DNA of 45,572 bases. It comes from a virus. Each line of letters opens with the position of its first letter. The first letter of the stretch is position 1. This document shows positions 1-6,816 of this stretch, one piece after another. Location of the stretch: positions 1 to 45,572 of IMG/VR virus record IMGVR_UViG_3300021371_000030. The stretch is one strand, 5' to 3'. The translations under genes and the position numbers were made by a program. The notes under the pieces were generated by a model. It was not told the DNA's origin. It saw only the letters and a program-made list of their open reading frames with translations, and made no database searches.

Positions 1-143
1 TCAACAGGGCCTTGCTCCATTACCTGATAGTAAACGTGACAGCCCTTCGATATGAAATAACTAGCAGCAATCAACTCTGATCTTTTTCCAATAGCTATGT
101 TTGTATCAGGGCCATCACCCACTTTCTTCCTGCGGTTAGCCAT
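1..143 (-). CDS. PD-(D/E)XK-type nuclease, N-terminal part (cut by window edge)
   Basis: Only the first 47 codons are present; the rest lies left of position 1. The ATG shares its A with the TGA stop of the helicase gene, so the two are translationally coupled. The visible protein is a basic start followed by IGKRSELIAASYFISKG and VYYQV. This is the helix-then-strand opening seen in small phage and intron-type PD-(D/E)XK endonucleases (GxRSEL...AAxxLxxxG). The catalytic D and ExK would fall just beyond the edge, so the nuclease assignment rests on the N-terminal pattern only. A Holliday-junction-resolvase-like role beside a helicase is plausible but inferred. Confidence 0.6.
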   Translation of the reverse strand, partial: MANRRKKVGDGPDTNIAIGKRSELIAASYFISKGCHVYYQVMEQGPV

Positions 144-1597
144 CACCCACCCCTCTTCGGTGATAACTCGAGCCACTGCCGCGCTTCTTCGCCCAGCGTC
201 TTTGCTGACAGATCAATCTTAGCCCGAAGAGATTTAACTATGTGCTCATCCACTGTACCCTTCGATACAAAGTCTACATAGGTAACGCTGTGGTTCTGCC
301 CGATACGATGACATCGGTCCTCTGACTGTACCCGGGTCTCGAGGTTGAAGTCGTTTGCATAGTAGATCACGTTAGTCGCTGCGGTCAGCGTCAGGCCATA
401 GCCTGCGGTCTGAGGGTTAGCCACAAAAAATCTCGCATCTCCAAACTGGAAATCCTGAATCGCTTTCTGCCTGTCCTCATCAGAGGTGTCCCCAAAATAA
501 CTGACAGTGGAGCTCGAACCGTGAACCTTGGACAGTGCAGCTTCGATGTTTCTTATATCGTACCTGAACCTCGACCATATGATCACCTTGCCAGACATCT
601 CCTCGATGGTCTCCATCAGTGCAGTGATGCGATTGGTTTTGAATTCCACCAGTTCCTTATCATCACTCATTACATGACCGCACAACACCTGTTGTAGCCG
701 GAGCAGTTGCGTCATAACTGACGGTGCAGTTACCATCTCACCATCCTCTAGCAAAGCAATAGCTGCGTTCTTCAGTGACATGTAGTGCTTGATCTGTTCG
801 TCCGTCAGGCTGACATGGCGTATGGTATACACCTTCGCCGGAAGATCGAGTGCTTCTTCTTTCGTTACGCGATACGAGAAACTATCCAGTTTGGTAGAAA
901 GTTCGTCAAGATTTCTGTATCCCACGATTTGCTGAAAGCTGTGGCTGCCCATCCGTTGAGTTCTGACGATGGCGTATCTTCCTTGAAACGAGTAGTAAGA
1001 GTCATGCCCCAAGAGTTCGGTATCCATAAATCCGCATTGCGAGTATAAATCCATCGGTGATTTTGTAACGGGCGATCCAGTGAGTATACGGCGAAACGAT
1101 GCACTCTTACCAATTGCAACCAGAGCTTTAGTCCTCTTGGCTTTCGGGTTTTTAATAGTCGTTGACTCATCAACCGCAAGTAGAAACGACGATCCGCGAA
1201 CGAACATCTCCATGTATTTTCGTACCTTGGTTGTTGCAAAACCTTCGACATTGATGAGGAGAATGCGGAGCTTTTTACGCTCCGTAACACCTTCCTCGAG
1301 GTGCTTCTTTTGATTCTTGTTTGGGTTCGGATTCCAAACATATACCTCGTGTTCAATGTCCTCTCGTAGATGAGCAGGTATTTCAGATATCTGCCAGTTA
1401 CGGTACACACCTTTGGGTGCAACGATGACGGCTGTGTCAATCTTCTTTTGTTCATATAGCCACGCCATGTTGTCGATGAGAACTTTAGACTTTCCACAAC
1501 CCATCTCCATAAAATAGCCGTAGTTAACTTTGTTGTATGAACGCTCGAGCGCAATGCGCTGGTGCTCATACGGTTTGGTTTTGTACTTGAATTCCAT
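143..1597 (-). CDS. SNF2/SF2-type DNA helicase-ATPase
   Basis: A 484-residue protein with the full set of SF2/SNF2 motifs: PYEHQ (Q13), Walker A EMGCGKSK at 31-38, IVAPKGVYRNW near 58-68, Walker B DEST at 143-146, LTGSP at 172-176, and in the second RecA lobe TAGYGLTLTAA followed by EDRCHRIGQ at 426-434. This arrangement belongs to compact phage SNF2-like helicases that lack extra chromatin-remodelling domains. It probably translocates on DNA during replication, recombination or packaging of DNA ends. It follows a chain of small leftward genes, overlaps the preceding one by 32 nt, and its stop overlaps the start of a nuclease gene by one base. That suggests helicase and nuclease act together. 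An AAGGGGC element lies upstream of its ATG. Confidence 0.93.
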   Translation of the reverse strand: MEFKYKTKPYEHQRIALERSYNKVNYGYFMEMGCGKSKVLIDNMAWLYEQKKIDTAVIVAPKGVYRNWQISEIPAHLREDIEHEVYVWNPNPNKNQKKHLEEGVTERKKLRILLINVEGFATTKVRKYMEMFVRGSSFLLAVDESTTIKNPKAKRTKALVAIGKSASFRRILTGSPVTKSPMDLYSQCGFMDTELLGHDSYYSFQGRYAIVRTQRMGSHSFQQIVGYRNLDELSTKLDSFSYRVTKEEALDLPAKVYTIRHVSLTDEQIKHYMSLKNAAIALLEDGEMVTAPSVMTQLLRLQQVLCGHVMSDDKELVEFKTNRITALMETIEEMSGKVIIWSRFRYDIRNIEAALSKVHGSSSTVSYFGDTSDEDRQKAIQDFQFGDARFFVANPQTAGYGLTLTAATNVIYYANDFNLETRVQSEDRCHRIGQNHSVTYVDFVSKGTVDEHIVKSLRAKIDLSAKTLGEEARQWLELSPKRGG

Positions 1598-1862
1598 TTG
1601 TTTTCTTTTGCCCCTTGAGCGGTCTGCCCCTTTGAATTTTACCTATTGCAGGGCTTCTCTCCACTTCAGCCCTGACTATCTTCCCGTTCAAACTTTCCCC
1701 TCGCTTTGCAGGGTAAGACTCTTCGTTCGTATTTAATTTGTACCATCCTCTGTACGGTTCTTCTTGAACGCCAAAGTCTATTGGACTCCAGTTCATTGTG
1801 TCGAAGTCCTTGTCCACATCACAAGTGAATATGTGGTTTTGCAGTTTTAAATTAAAAGCCAT
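1566..1862 (-). CDS. hypothetical protein, 98 aa, upstream of helicase
   Basis: Unrecognised. It is preceded by AAAGGGGC and AGAGG near the ATG and lies in line with the leftward operon. It is rich in aromatic and polar residues (MNWSPIDF, YRGWYKLN) with a basic C-terminus (RGRPLKGQKK). The last 32 nt overlap the helicase start, and the helicase Shine-Dalgarno-like AAGGGGC lies inside this gene, so coupling is likely. No cysteines pair up and no membrane segment is visible. It may be a single-domain cytoplasmic protein. Function unknown. Confidence 0.65.
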   Translation of the reverse strand: MAFNLKLQNHIFTCDVDKDFDTMNWSPIDFGVQEEPYRGWYKLNTNEESYPAKRGESLNGKIVRAEVERSPAIGKIQRGRPLKGQKKTNGIQVQNQTV

Positions 1863-1879
1863 CCTCTTGCCCCTTTCAA

Positions 1880-2134
1880 TTACTGCTGTTCGTCTGACTC
1901 GTCAATACCGCCTGACAATAGTGAGTACTTTGCAGTCTCGAGATACCACACAATGTCTGCGACATCCTCGACTGTGGTCATCATCTTTATCGTACCGTCC
2001 TTGCTTTGACCCACAATTATAGCATCCGCGAGTATCTTGCCTGCGAACTCGCACACTGTAGGTACTGGGTCTGCGGACAGTTTTATCCTCTGGTTTAGAT
2101 AAACCACATTATCGTTATCATTCTCGTCAGTCAT
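1880..2134 (-). CDS. hypothetical protein, 84 aa
   Basis: Unrecognised soluble protein beginning MTDEND. The frame is open further upstream to 2164, but the ATG at 2134 overlaps the stop of the preceding gene (an ATGACTGA junction), as is usual in this operon, with GGATCA upstream. The centre (AGKILADAIIVGQSKDG followed by TTVEDVADIVWYLETAKY) suggests a strand-helix domain that could bind a small partner. The C-terminus is acidic. Its position among early-type small genes suggests an accessory or host-interaction role, which is inference. Confidence 0.65.
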   Translation of the reverse strand: MTDENDNDNVVYLNQRIKLSADPVPTVCEFAGKILADAIIVGQSKDGTIKMMTTVEDVADIVWYLETAKYSLLSGGIDESDEQQ

Positions 2135-2318
2135 CGGAGTGATCCTTTTCATCAAGTGCATCATTTATAATATGAGCCGTGTTCCGCATGTCAATGTAAG
2201 TCTCCAGCCGCTTTCTGGTTTTCTCCGCTTCACGATATAAACCCGCAGACATTTGTTCTGTAAGTTCCTCATCGAGGATACGAATAATTCGGTTCATCCC
2301 TGCAAAATTCTTTTCCAT
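2127..2318 (-). CDS. hypothetical helical protein, 63 aa
   Basis: Unrecognised small helical protein with heptad-like spacing (RIIRILDEELTEQM, then REAEKTRKRLETYIDM). It is probably a helical hairpin or short coiled coil. AGAGGTG precedes the ATG at 2318. An internal ATG at 2297 would give the ATGA overlap typical of this region and is a possible alternative start. It overlaps the genes on both sides. Confidence 0.6.
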   Translation of the reverse strand: MEKNFAGMNRIIRILDEELTEQMSAGLYREAEKTRKRLETYIDMRNTAHIINDALDEKDHSDD

Positions 2319-2659
2319 GCTTCTCGCACCTCTGCTTCAGTGTCCTTATCCACTGGCTCTGGATCGTTCAACCAGCCTTCGATCACATCTTCTATTATAC
2401 TCACCGCATCAGACCAATACATCTTTTCCGGTGTAGCGCAAAAATCTTCTTCGCTTGGCATCAGTTTGGTTTCCAACATTGTGACCTCCTTCGGATCTTT
2501 TTGGATTATTTCTAGCTTACATAAAGGACACTTCAATAGTTGTGTGCCCTGCCTTACACCGCTTAACACAGTGTAAGACTCCAGTTTATGGCGGCACTTC
2601 GGACACTGCCCTGCGTCCAACCGCTTTTGCCAACTGCCATCGCCAGCCTCAATCACCAT
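2294..2659 (-). CDS. zinc-ribbon protein, 121 aa
   Basis: The N-terminal half has a four-cysteine zinc ribbon: CPKC at 19-22 and CPLC at 44-47, separated by about 21 residues that include basic and beta-forming segments. The C-terminal half is acidic and helical (IIEDVIEGWLND, EAEVREAWKRIL). The frame opens at 2674, but the ATG at 2659 has an excellent GGAGG six bases upstream and overlaps the preceding gene by 11 nt. This split suggests a small nucleic-acid- or protein-binding regulator. Specific function unknown. Confidence 0.72.
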   Translation of the reverse strand: MVIEAGDGSWQKRLDAGQCPKCRHKLESYTVLSGVRQGTQLLKCPLCKLEIIQKDPKEVTMLETKLMPSEEDFCATPEKMYWSDAVSIIEDVIEGWLNDPEPVDKDTEAEVREAWKRILQG

Positions 2660-2891
2660 CGTAGACCTCCACACTCCCGTAGGCTTCTTTACCTGCGGTC
2701 TCTTGGACTTCGCCCCATGTCTCTGCCATCATGTCATGTACGTCAGATAGATTTAAGTGGCTGACCATGTCCATGTGACCTTCCATCTCTGAAGTGAAAC
2801 TAAAATAAGTTTCACTCCGGTCTGCGACCTCAAGCATTTTTTCCATGAATTGCTCTTCAAGTTCCAGAGCCATCTGCTTCATTCTACCCAT
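2649..2891 (-). CDS. hypothetical methionine- and acid-rich protein, 80 aa
   Basis: Unrecognised. The start was chosen at the ATG at 2891 because GGAGG lies nine bases upstream and the ATG overlaps the end of the previous gene. The longer frame would need a TTG directly abutting that site. The product is helical and acidic (LELEEQFMEKMLEVAD), unusually rich in Met (for example GHMDMVSHL, VHDMMAETW), and ends in an acidic tail. Function unknown. Confidence 0.6.
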   Translation of the reverse strand: MGRMKQMALELEEQFMEKMLEVADRSETYFSFTSEMEGHMDMVSHLNLSDVHDMMAETWGEVQETAGKEAYGSVEVYDGD

Positions 2892-3150
2892 GCTCTTCAA
2901 CCTCCTCGTCCGCAGACTCTTCCTTAACGTCCTCTTTCAACACATAGTCAGCCCAATAATAACCCTGCTTTGTAGGCGGGGCGAAACCGAACTCGTTATG
3001 CAACGTGCAAACAGCTTCACGCAGATTCCTAACGTCAGACAAATTACAGTCTGAAGTCTCTTCGATCATGTTGCACATGTTCTTCAACTTATTATGCATA
3101 TCCAAAAACTTGATACGCATATCCCTAGTCACTCTCTTACCATTAGACAT
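2884..3150 (-). CDS. hypothetical protein, 88 aa
   Basis: Unrecognised. The basic N-terminal helix (KRVTRDMRIKFLDMHNKLKNM) is followed by LSDVRNLREAV and an acidic tail (ESADEEVEEHG). A helical fold is likely, with charge segregated between the two ends. Its ATG overlaps the stop of the upstream 52-residue gene (TAATG). LSDV also occurs in the neighbouring 80-residue protein, but a relationship cannot be shown by eye. Confidence 0.65.
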   Translation of the reverse strand: MSNGKRVTRDMRIKFLDMHNKLKNMCNMIEETSDCNLSDVRNLREAVCTLHNEFGFAPPTKQGYYWADYVLKEDVKEESADEEVEEHG

Positions 3151-3308
3151 TACTTTGCTCCCTTCGGGTTTGTCTTCTTCACTTTCTTCACATCAGAATA
3201 ATTATTCTTCTTGATGACCCTGCCCATAGCGTCATGCCGGACAGTTATTTCCAAGGGCAGCTTCAACGCTTCCCTTATCTCCTCGAACGTCGGTACTCTG
3301 TTACTCAT
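3150..3308 (-). CDS. small basic hypothetical protein, 52 aa
   Basis: A complete frame of 53 codons fills the space between two genes and ends in a TAATG junction with the next. The product starts MSNRVPTFEEIREALKLPLEI and ends in a lysine-rich tail (DVKKVKKTNPKG). GGAGC and AAGGA precede the ATG. The short acidic helix and basic tail could bind nucleic acid or a host protein. Function unknown. Confidence 0.6.
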   Translation of the reverse strand: MSNRVPTFEEIREALKLPLEITVRHDAMGRVIKKNNYSDVKKVKKTNPKGAK

Positions 3309-3320
3309 TCCTTGCTCCTC

Positions 3321-3554
3321 TCAAGTGCTGTGCAAATCTTGATATTTAATACTTTCGCAAATTCGTTCATACGAGTCGGACACCCAGTAACCACCATTGT
3401 TACTAGTTCCATTATTCACGACACATATGTCGCGTTCAAATTTGCCCCATCTGCGATGCTCTTTTGTCACGGCGAACGTATTACCAGTCAGGAAAATCTT
3501 TTCCTCTTCGCGCCCCGAATTCTTACACACACGAGTTAATTCAAGAATTATCAT
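3321..3554 (-). CDS. hypothetical protein, 77 aa
   Basis: Unrecognised. GGGAG lies eight bases before the ATG. The sequence alternates beta-like stretches (MIILELTRVCK, KIFLTGNTFAV, RDICVVNNG, GGYWVSDS), suggesting a small beta-rich domain. Two cysteines are well separated and do not form a metal-site pattern. It abuts the downstream gene without overlap. Confidence 0.6.
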   Translation of the reverse strand: MIILELTRVCKNSGREEEKIFLTGNTFAVTKEHRRWGKFERDICVVNNGTSNNGGYWVSDSYERICESIKYQDLHST

Positions 3555-3785
3555 TTAATAAACTCCCTCATCTCTGTCTTGTTCTGTTTCAAATCCATAT
3601 CGATACTCTGCGACCTGCTGCTCAGTCATCTCACCCTGCTGTACACGACCCATTATATTGTTCTCATCGATACACCAGTAGTGCGGATTGTACTGCCGAC
3701 CATAATACCTGTCCGCCGAACCTCGATCCTTGGGGCTGTTGTGCTGCCCCCTAAAATTTTTTCGTAATGACTCATCCGATCTCAT
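3555..3785 (-). CDS. hypothetical protein, 76 aa
   Basis: Unrecognised polar protein. The ATG at 3785 is preferred over the adjacent GTG because GAGG sits six bases upstream. It overlaps the end of the preceding gene. The N-terminal third is basic and low in hydrophobics (KNFRGQHNSPKDRG). The middle is aromatic (YYGRQYNPHYWCIDE), and the end is acidic. The composition suggests a flexible binding protein rather than an enzyme. Confidence 0.6.
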   Translation of the reverse strand: MRSDESLRKNFRGQHNSPKDRGSADRYYGRQYNPHYWCIDENNIMGRVQQGEMTEQQVAEYRYGFETEQDRDEGVY

Positions 3786-3963
3786 CACTCACCTCATAAA
3801 CATTTTCCAGAGTCCAGTCGTGACCCTGATCTACTTGAACCCAATCAACAGTGCCATCGCCACCTGAGTCGGCGGCTATATCCCAAGCCGCTTCCTCATT
3901 TGGTGCTTCAACAATGGCTTCGTAGCCCACATCCATCGTGGCAGTTACCTTAAACTTCGGCAT
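3772..3963 (-). CDS. small beta-alpha domain protein, 63 aa
   Basis: The pattern FKVTATMDVGYEAIVEAPNEEAAWDIAAD is the beta-hairpin then helix of small phage and plasmid proteins in which an E-x-x-x-A helix follows two strands. A similar pattern occurs in the 72-residue protein at 5507-5725 (YDVQIEAIITKTIRVGAVDESEAREMAHE), so the window holds two members of this fold type. The C-terminus is acidic. The role of such proteins is not established. The ATG overlaps the preceding gene by 14 nt. Confidence 0.68.
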   Translation of the reverse strand: MPKFKVTATMDVGYEAIVEAPNEEAAWDIAADSGGDGTVDWVQVDQGHDWTLENVYEVSDEIG

Positions 3964-4171
3964 CTTTTTCGACTCCCTTGGTCAGGTTTAAAATCTCCAG
4001 CCTATCTTTATGCAAAGCAATTTTATCCAACTCACCTTGAATGGCTTCCAGAATATCGGAGTGCTCACCAATCCCCGCAGGGTTGTTTAGATAGACTTCA
4101 ATGTTAGCCCTATGCAGGGCAATGTTTCCTCGCGCATGTTCTTTCAATGCATTCAAAATAATTTTCTTCAT
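3950..4171 (-). CDS. hypothetical helical protein, 73 aa
   Basis: Unrecognised. Almost entirely helical (KKIILNALKEHARGNIALHRANIEVYL, ILEAIQGELDKIALHKDRLEIL), it could form a helical hairpin. AGGAGA precedes the ATG, whose A is also the last base of the upstream TGA, so translation is coupled. A GTG one codon earlier is possible. Confidence 0.65.
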   Translation of the reverse strand: MKKIILNALKEHARGNIALHRANIEVYLNNPAGIGEHSDILEAIQGELDKIALHKDRLEILNLTKGVEKDAEV

Positions 4172-4362
4172 CACTTGTCTCCTTGCACAAGATTTCTTAC
4201 GTCAACACAAAAGCACTGCTGATCTGGATAATCAAAACCACGCTCTGTCAGTGCCACATGGCAAGCGGAAAAATATTTATGTGTTGACCAAACTTCTAAA
4301 TGTATCTCCGCTGGTGTCAGCGTACCCATACACGCCAACACCACTCCGCCTATTATGTTCAT
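4171..4362 (-). CDS. small protein with N-terminal membrane or signal segment, 63 aa
   Basis: The start was chosen at the ATG at 4362, which forms an ATGA overlap with the preceding stop and leaves a hydrophobic N-terminus (MNIIGGVVLACMGTLTPAEIHLEV). That could be a signal peptide or short membrane segment. The mature part contains four more cysteines or histidines spread through KYFSACHVALTERG and QQCFCVDVRN. This is compatible with disulphides if exported. CxC near the C-terminus is notable. Function unknown. Confidence 0.6.
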   Translation of the reverse strand: MNIIGGVVLACMGTLTPAEIHLEVWSTHKYFSACHVALTERGFDYPDQQCFCVDVRNLVQGDK

Positions 4363-4808
4363 TCTTCTTCCCAGTTCTGGTCTTCCATCCACTTTCTGAA
4401 GTCGTCATTCACCGCTTGCATAGCTTTGGTGTAAAACTCACCAGATATTGACCAGCGTTCAATGCCACCATCCAGATTTAAACCATTAGCCCAGTTGTCT
4501 TCAAACTGTGGCGCGGATGCATGGGTTCCCCGATCAGTGCCGTTCAGTGTGTTTAAATAGTACCGACTGACAAACTGACCTCGCTCCTTGATCCTTGCGT
4601 CATGCTCCTCATCGCCTGTCTCTGTGTTAGCGACCAGTGAGTCCATGTCGTAGAACTCGACCAATGGATTGTCGGGGCTTTCATATGGGTTATAGTCACC
4701 ACCATATGTCAGCATATCATTGAGACCATAACTGTCGTGCCAGTACACCGTCCGAACACACCACTTAATCCCAGACCAATTGTCTGTATCTTTGTATAAA
4801 AACGGCAT
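4359..4808 (-). CDS. hypothetical acidic protein, 149 aa
   Basis: One of the larger unrecognised products of the leftward block. It is acidic and rich in Trp, Tyr, Asn and Asp (NWSGIKWCVRTVYWHDSYG, GGDYNPYESPDNPLVEFYD), with a helical C-terminus (ISGEFYTKAMQAVNDDFRKWMED). No catalytic motif was seen. The acidic, aromatic composition recalls DNA-mimic or host-takeover proteins, but that is speculation. Its stop overlaps the next start by ATGA. Confidence 0.68.
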   Translation of the reverse strand: MPFLYKDTDNWSGIKWCVRTVYWHDSYGLNDMLTYGGDYNPYESPDNPLVEFYDMDSLVANTETGDEEHDARIKERGQFVSRYYLNTLNGTDRGTHASAPQFEDNWANGLNLDGGIERWSISGEFYTKAMQAVNDDFRKWMEDQNWEEE

Positions 4809-5119
4809 TATATATCTCCTCGCTTCAAAGCATTTGTGATTAACTTGTTGGACAACGCATGGCGGTCTTCTGATGTTGGGTATTGTTCTCCATCTACAAT
4901 CGTCGCAACTTCATCAACAGGACAATGCGGATACTGCCGACCATCGATCACACCCATTTCATAGGCAGTGCGAATTTCATCCTCAATGTTGAGAAGATCA
5001 TCATAGCCAATGATGCAACCAAACTGGTCATCCTCGCGCCACTTAACGCACTTGTCTTTATCATCTCCTGTTGCCCATTCAATGATCTTTGCCACACGCA
5101 ATATTGCTGAAAATTTCAT
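4808..5119 (-). CDS. hypothetical protein, 103 aa
   Basis: Unrecognised. The N-terminal helix (MKFSAILRVAKIIEWATGDD) is followed by a Cys-containing segment (DKCVKWREDDQFGCIIGYDDLL) and a C-terminal basic helix (RHALSNKLITNALKRGDI). Spacing and adjacency to genes on both sides (shared bases at 4808 and 5119) support it as part of the operon. No domain recognised. Confidence 0.67.
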   Translation of the reverse strand: MKFSAILRVAKIIEWATGDDKDKCVKWREDDQFGCIIGYDDLLNIEDEIRTAYEMGVIDGRQYPHCPVDEVATIVDGEQYPTSEDRHALSNKLITNALKRGDI

Positions 5120-5292
5120 TACACTTTCTCCCTTGAATAAATGTCAATGCGCCTGAAAACTTCTTCGATCACTGAAACCGTAGCGTCAACGCTATCGTCA
5201 TCAGGAACCCATTCGCCATCGCGTAAACTTTCCATGTCGCCTAACAAACAAGCTTTTAGCTGTTCGTTGGTCATGTGTCTTAAATAAGTCAT
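5119..5292 (-). CDS. hypothetical protein, 57 aa
   Basis: The start at 5292 gives an ATGA overlap with the preceding gene; the frame extends upstream only with a TTG. The sequence MTYLRHMTNEQLKACLLGDMESLRDGEW then VDATVSVIEEVFRRIDIYSREKV suggests two helices. Small proteins with MTNEQL-type helices are common in phage early regions, with no settled function. Confidence 0.6.
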   Translation of the reverse strand: MTYLRHMTNEQLKACLLGDMESLRDGEWVPDDDSVDATVSVIEEVFRRIDIYSREKV

Positions 5293-5510
5293 CCTACTAA
5301 CCCCCAATCCTTTGCCGTTGTCATATGTGTGTCAGGGTCAATGGTTTGGACATGTCCTGACCTCTCAAAAATTTCCCAACTTTCCATCTTGGCAAGTGTA
5401 CGTTTGAATTGCTCGATTATTTCATCAGGCGTGACCTTGTCAGGATCAGCCTCAAAAGAAGGAACACTGAACATAAAATCAAAGTCGTGTATAAAAACAG
5501 GTTTGCTCAT
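5289..5510 (-). CDS. hypothetical protein, 73 aa
   Basis: Unrecognised. The ATG at 5510 gives an ATGA overlap and was chosen over the upstream extension, whose sequence is the end of the previous gene in another frame. The product begins MSKPVFIHDFDFMFSVPSFEAD and has a central helix (PDEIIEQFKRTLAKMESWEIFE). It is acidic overall. Function unknown. Confidence 0.62.
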   Translation of the reverse strand: MSKPVFIHDFDFMFSVPSFEADPDKVTPDEIIEQFKRTLAKMESWEIFERSGHVQTIDPDTHMTTAKDWGLVG

Positions 5511-5725
5511 TCTACATCCCCCTTTACCCAAGCTGGCTTTTCGTAACGATCTTCATCACTCACTTCCGAAACGTCTAACGTGTTTTGTTCGTGTTTAACG
5601 TACATTTGATCAGAATCGAATAATTCATGCGCCATTTCACGCGCTTCACTTTCATCAACCGCCCCAACGCGAATTGTCTTGGTGATAATCGCTTCGATCT
5701 GGACATCATATGTTTTGGTTTTCAT
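5507..5725 (-). CDS. small beta-alpha domain protein, 72 aa
   Basis: It starts with MKTKTYDVQIEAIITKTIRVGAVDESEAREMAHE, the two-strand-plus-helix pattern also visible in the 63-residue protein at 3772-3963. The pattern is seen in small phage and plasmid proteins with a DpnD/PcfM-like look. The C-terminal half is acidic and low in hydrophobics (LDVSEVSDEDRYEKPAW). The ATG at 5725 makes an ATGA overlap with the upstream gene. The fold is suggested by pattern only and function is unknown. Confidence 0.65.
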   Translation of the reverse strand: MKTKTYDVQIEAIITKTIRVGAVDESEAREMAHELFDSDQMYVKHEQNTLDVSEVSDEDRYEKPAWVKGDVE

Positions 5726-5931
5726 TCTACTACCCACCCTTCATCTGTTAACTGCTTGGCAACGTCATTCACGAACCTTGGCTCTACGACCAAGGCATCA
5801 CACCAACTAATATTGAACGGTGCATCATCAGCATCACACGCCTGACGCAAATTATCTTTTGCATCGGCAGTCATCGGATGACACAACCAAATCGAACCGT
5901 GATCCTCAAACCTGTAATCAACCTGTTCCAT
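5722..5931 (-). CDS. hypothetical protein, 69 aa; paralogue of the gene at 6539-6754
   Basis: The start at 5931 uses a TAATG junction with GGAGG ten bases upstream. The protein aligns end to end with the product of 6539-6754. Shared features are QVDY near the start, a histidine five residues on, a hydrophobic strand ending in P (SIWLCHP against VFLLMP), a V-[VM]-x-[ER] segment, and a final DGW or EGW with hydrophobics. Two diverged copies of one small family therefore lie 600 bp apart. Function unknown. Confidence 0.67.
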   Translation of the reverse strand: MEQVDYRFEDHGSIWLCHPMTADAKDNLRQACDADDAPFNISWCDALVVEPRFVNDVAKQLTDEGWVVE

Positions 5932-6407
5932 TAGCAATACACCTCCTTACCAAATACACCCAACTGGATGATATAATCACAATCGTTGGCATCCAACTGA
6001 CCCAACTCACTGACAGTCAACGCCAACCGTTGCCGCTCTGGATCAAGCAAATTAATTCCATCAACAATCACATCAAAAGCTTTTTCCCTTTCAATATCCA
6101 CATCGTCATCGCCCCAACCATCACTGCCATGATGGATAGCGATATCAAAATTATACTCGACCACTGAGTAACCGTTCTTCAGATCAAACTCGTCCTCAGT
6201 GTGTATGTTATCGATCCAGTGACCCGATCCACCTTCGAGCGCGGTAATCCAGATTGTTTCAGCAATCTCTTCCCACTCTTCCTTGTTCGGTGAATACTCG
6301 ACCGTGATAGTCGGATAAAACTTCTTGGGCTTCAGCAACTCCGCAAATGGCTCTGCCAATACTTCAGCAAAATGGCTGTCAGTCAGATTTGGTTTATCTT
6401 TAGTCAT
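5931..6407 (-). CDS. hypothetical acidic protein, 158 aa
   Basis: Unrecognised. The N-terminal 35 residues are helical, then a beta-rich acidic domain (FYPTITVEYSPNKEEWEEIAETIWITALEGGSGHWIDNI) is followed by HHGSDGWGDDDVDIE and a C-terminal helix-strand part. TVEYSPNKEEW... and GSGHWI resemble conserved unnamed phage proteins annotated only as hypothetical. The net charge is strongly negative. It lies between the two paralogous small genes at 5722-5931 and 6539-6754. Confidence 0.7.
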   Translation of the reverse strand: MTKDKPNLTDSHFAEVLAEPFAELLKPKKFYPTITVEYSPNKEEWEEIAETIWITALEGGSGHWIDNIHTEDEFDLKNGYSVVEYNFDIAIHHGSDGWGDDDVDIEREKAFDVIVDGINLLDPERQRLALTVSELGQLDANDCDYIIQLGVFGKEVYC

Positions 6408-6549
6408 TATTCTTACTCCCTCTTGTGATGGGCTTGGCTAACGCTTCTTTCTGCCATGCCCGATTGTTAATAGTAATATGCAAAATCCTCGCACCCAATA
6501 TCGGCTTCCTTAAACCTACTTTGAAAATATATGGCGGCTTACTTTTCAT
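6400..6549 (-). CDS. small basic hypothetical protein, 49 aa
   Basis: A 50-codon frame fills the gap between two genes. It starts inside the end of the upstream gene and ends eight bases into the next one. The product is basic: MKSKPPYIFKVGLRKPILGARI then LHITINNRAWQKEALAKPI. The ribosome-binding signal is weak (GGCTGG), so expression would depend on coupling. Real but small is the likelier reading, because without it this would be the only sizeable gap in the operon. Confidence 0.5.
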   Translation of the reverse strand: MKSKPPYIFKVGLRKPILGARILHITINNRAWQKEALAKPITRGSKNND

Positions 6550-6754
6550 AAGACACCAGCCAGCCATCATCTTCAAAATGCTCGACCCAATCCTTCAAAG
6601 ACTCACGCACCATGACCAGCCCACCATTCTTGTTGAAGCTAGACTCCTTGTAGTTTTCTAAACCACACACGGCCTCGTAATTTTGAGGCATCAAAAGAAA
6701 TACGTCCTGATGCTGTTGAACCTGATAATCTACCTGATTGATTTTTGCTTCCAT
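6539..6754 (-). CDS. hypothetical protein, 71 aa; first gene of the leftward operon
   Basis: First gene after the leftward promoter, preceded by AAGGGGCAAGGA. The product contains QVDYQVQQHQDVFLLMPQNY and ends FEDDGWLVSYEK. It is a diverged copy of the protein at 5722-5931 (same QVDY, His, hydrophobic strand, Pro, and terminal DGW). It is a small alpha/beta domain with no recognised active site. As the promoter-proximal gene it should be among the earliest and most abundant of the unit, which is inference from position. Confidence 0.7.
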   Translation of the reverse strand: MEAKINQVDYQVQQHQDVFLLMPQNYEAVCGLENYKESSFNKNGGLVMVRESLKDWVEHFEDDGWLVSYEK

Positions 6755-6816
6755 GTCCTTGCCCCTTGATCCTCGAACCTTTGATATATATGATATACTG
6801 GTTGAATATATAATCT

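Noticed and set aside
865-1569. Minus-strand 234-codon frame inside the helicase gene
   Set aside because: Same strand, other frame of a gene with all SF2 motifs; composition is Ser/Arg/Leu-rich without domain pattern.
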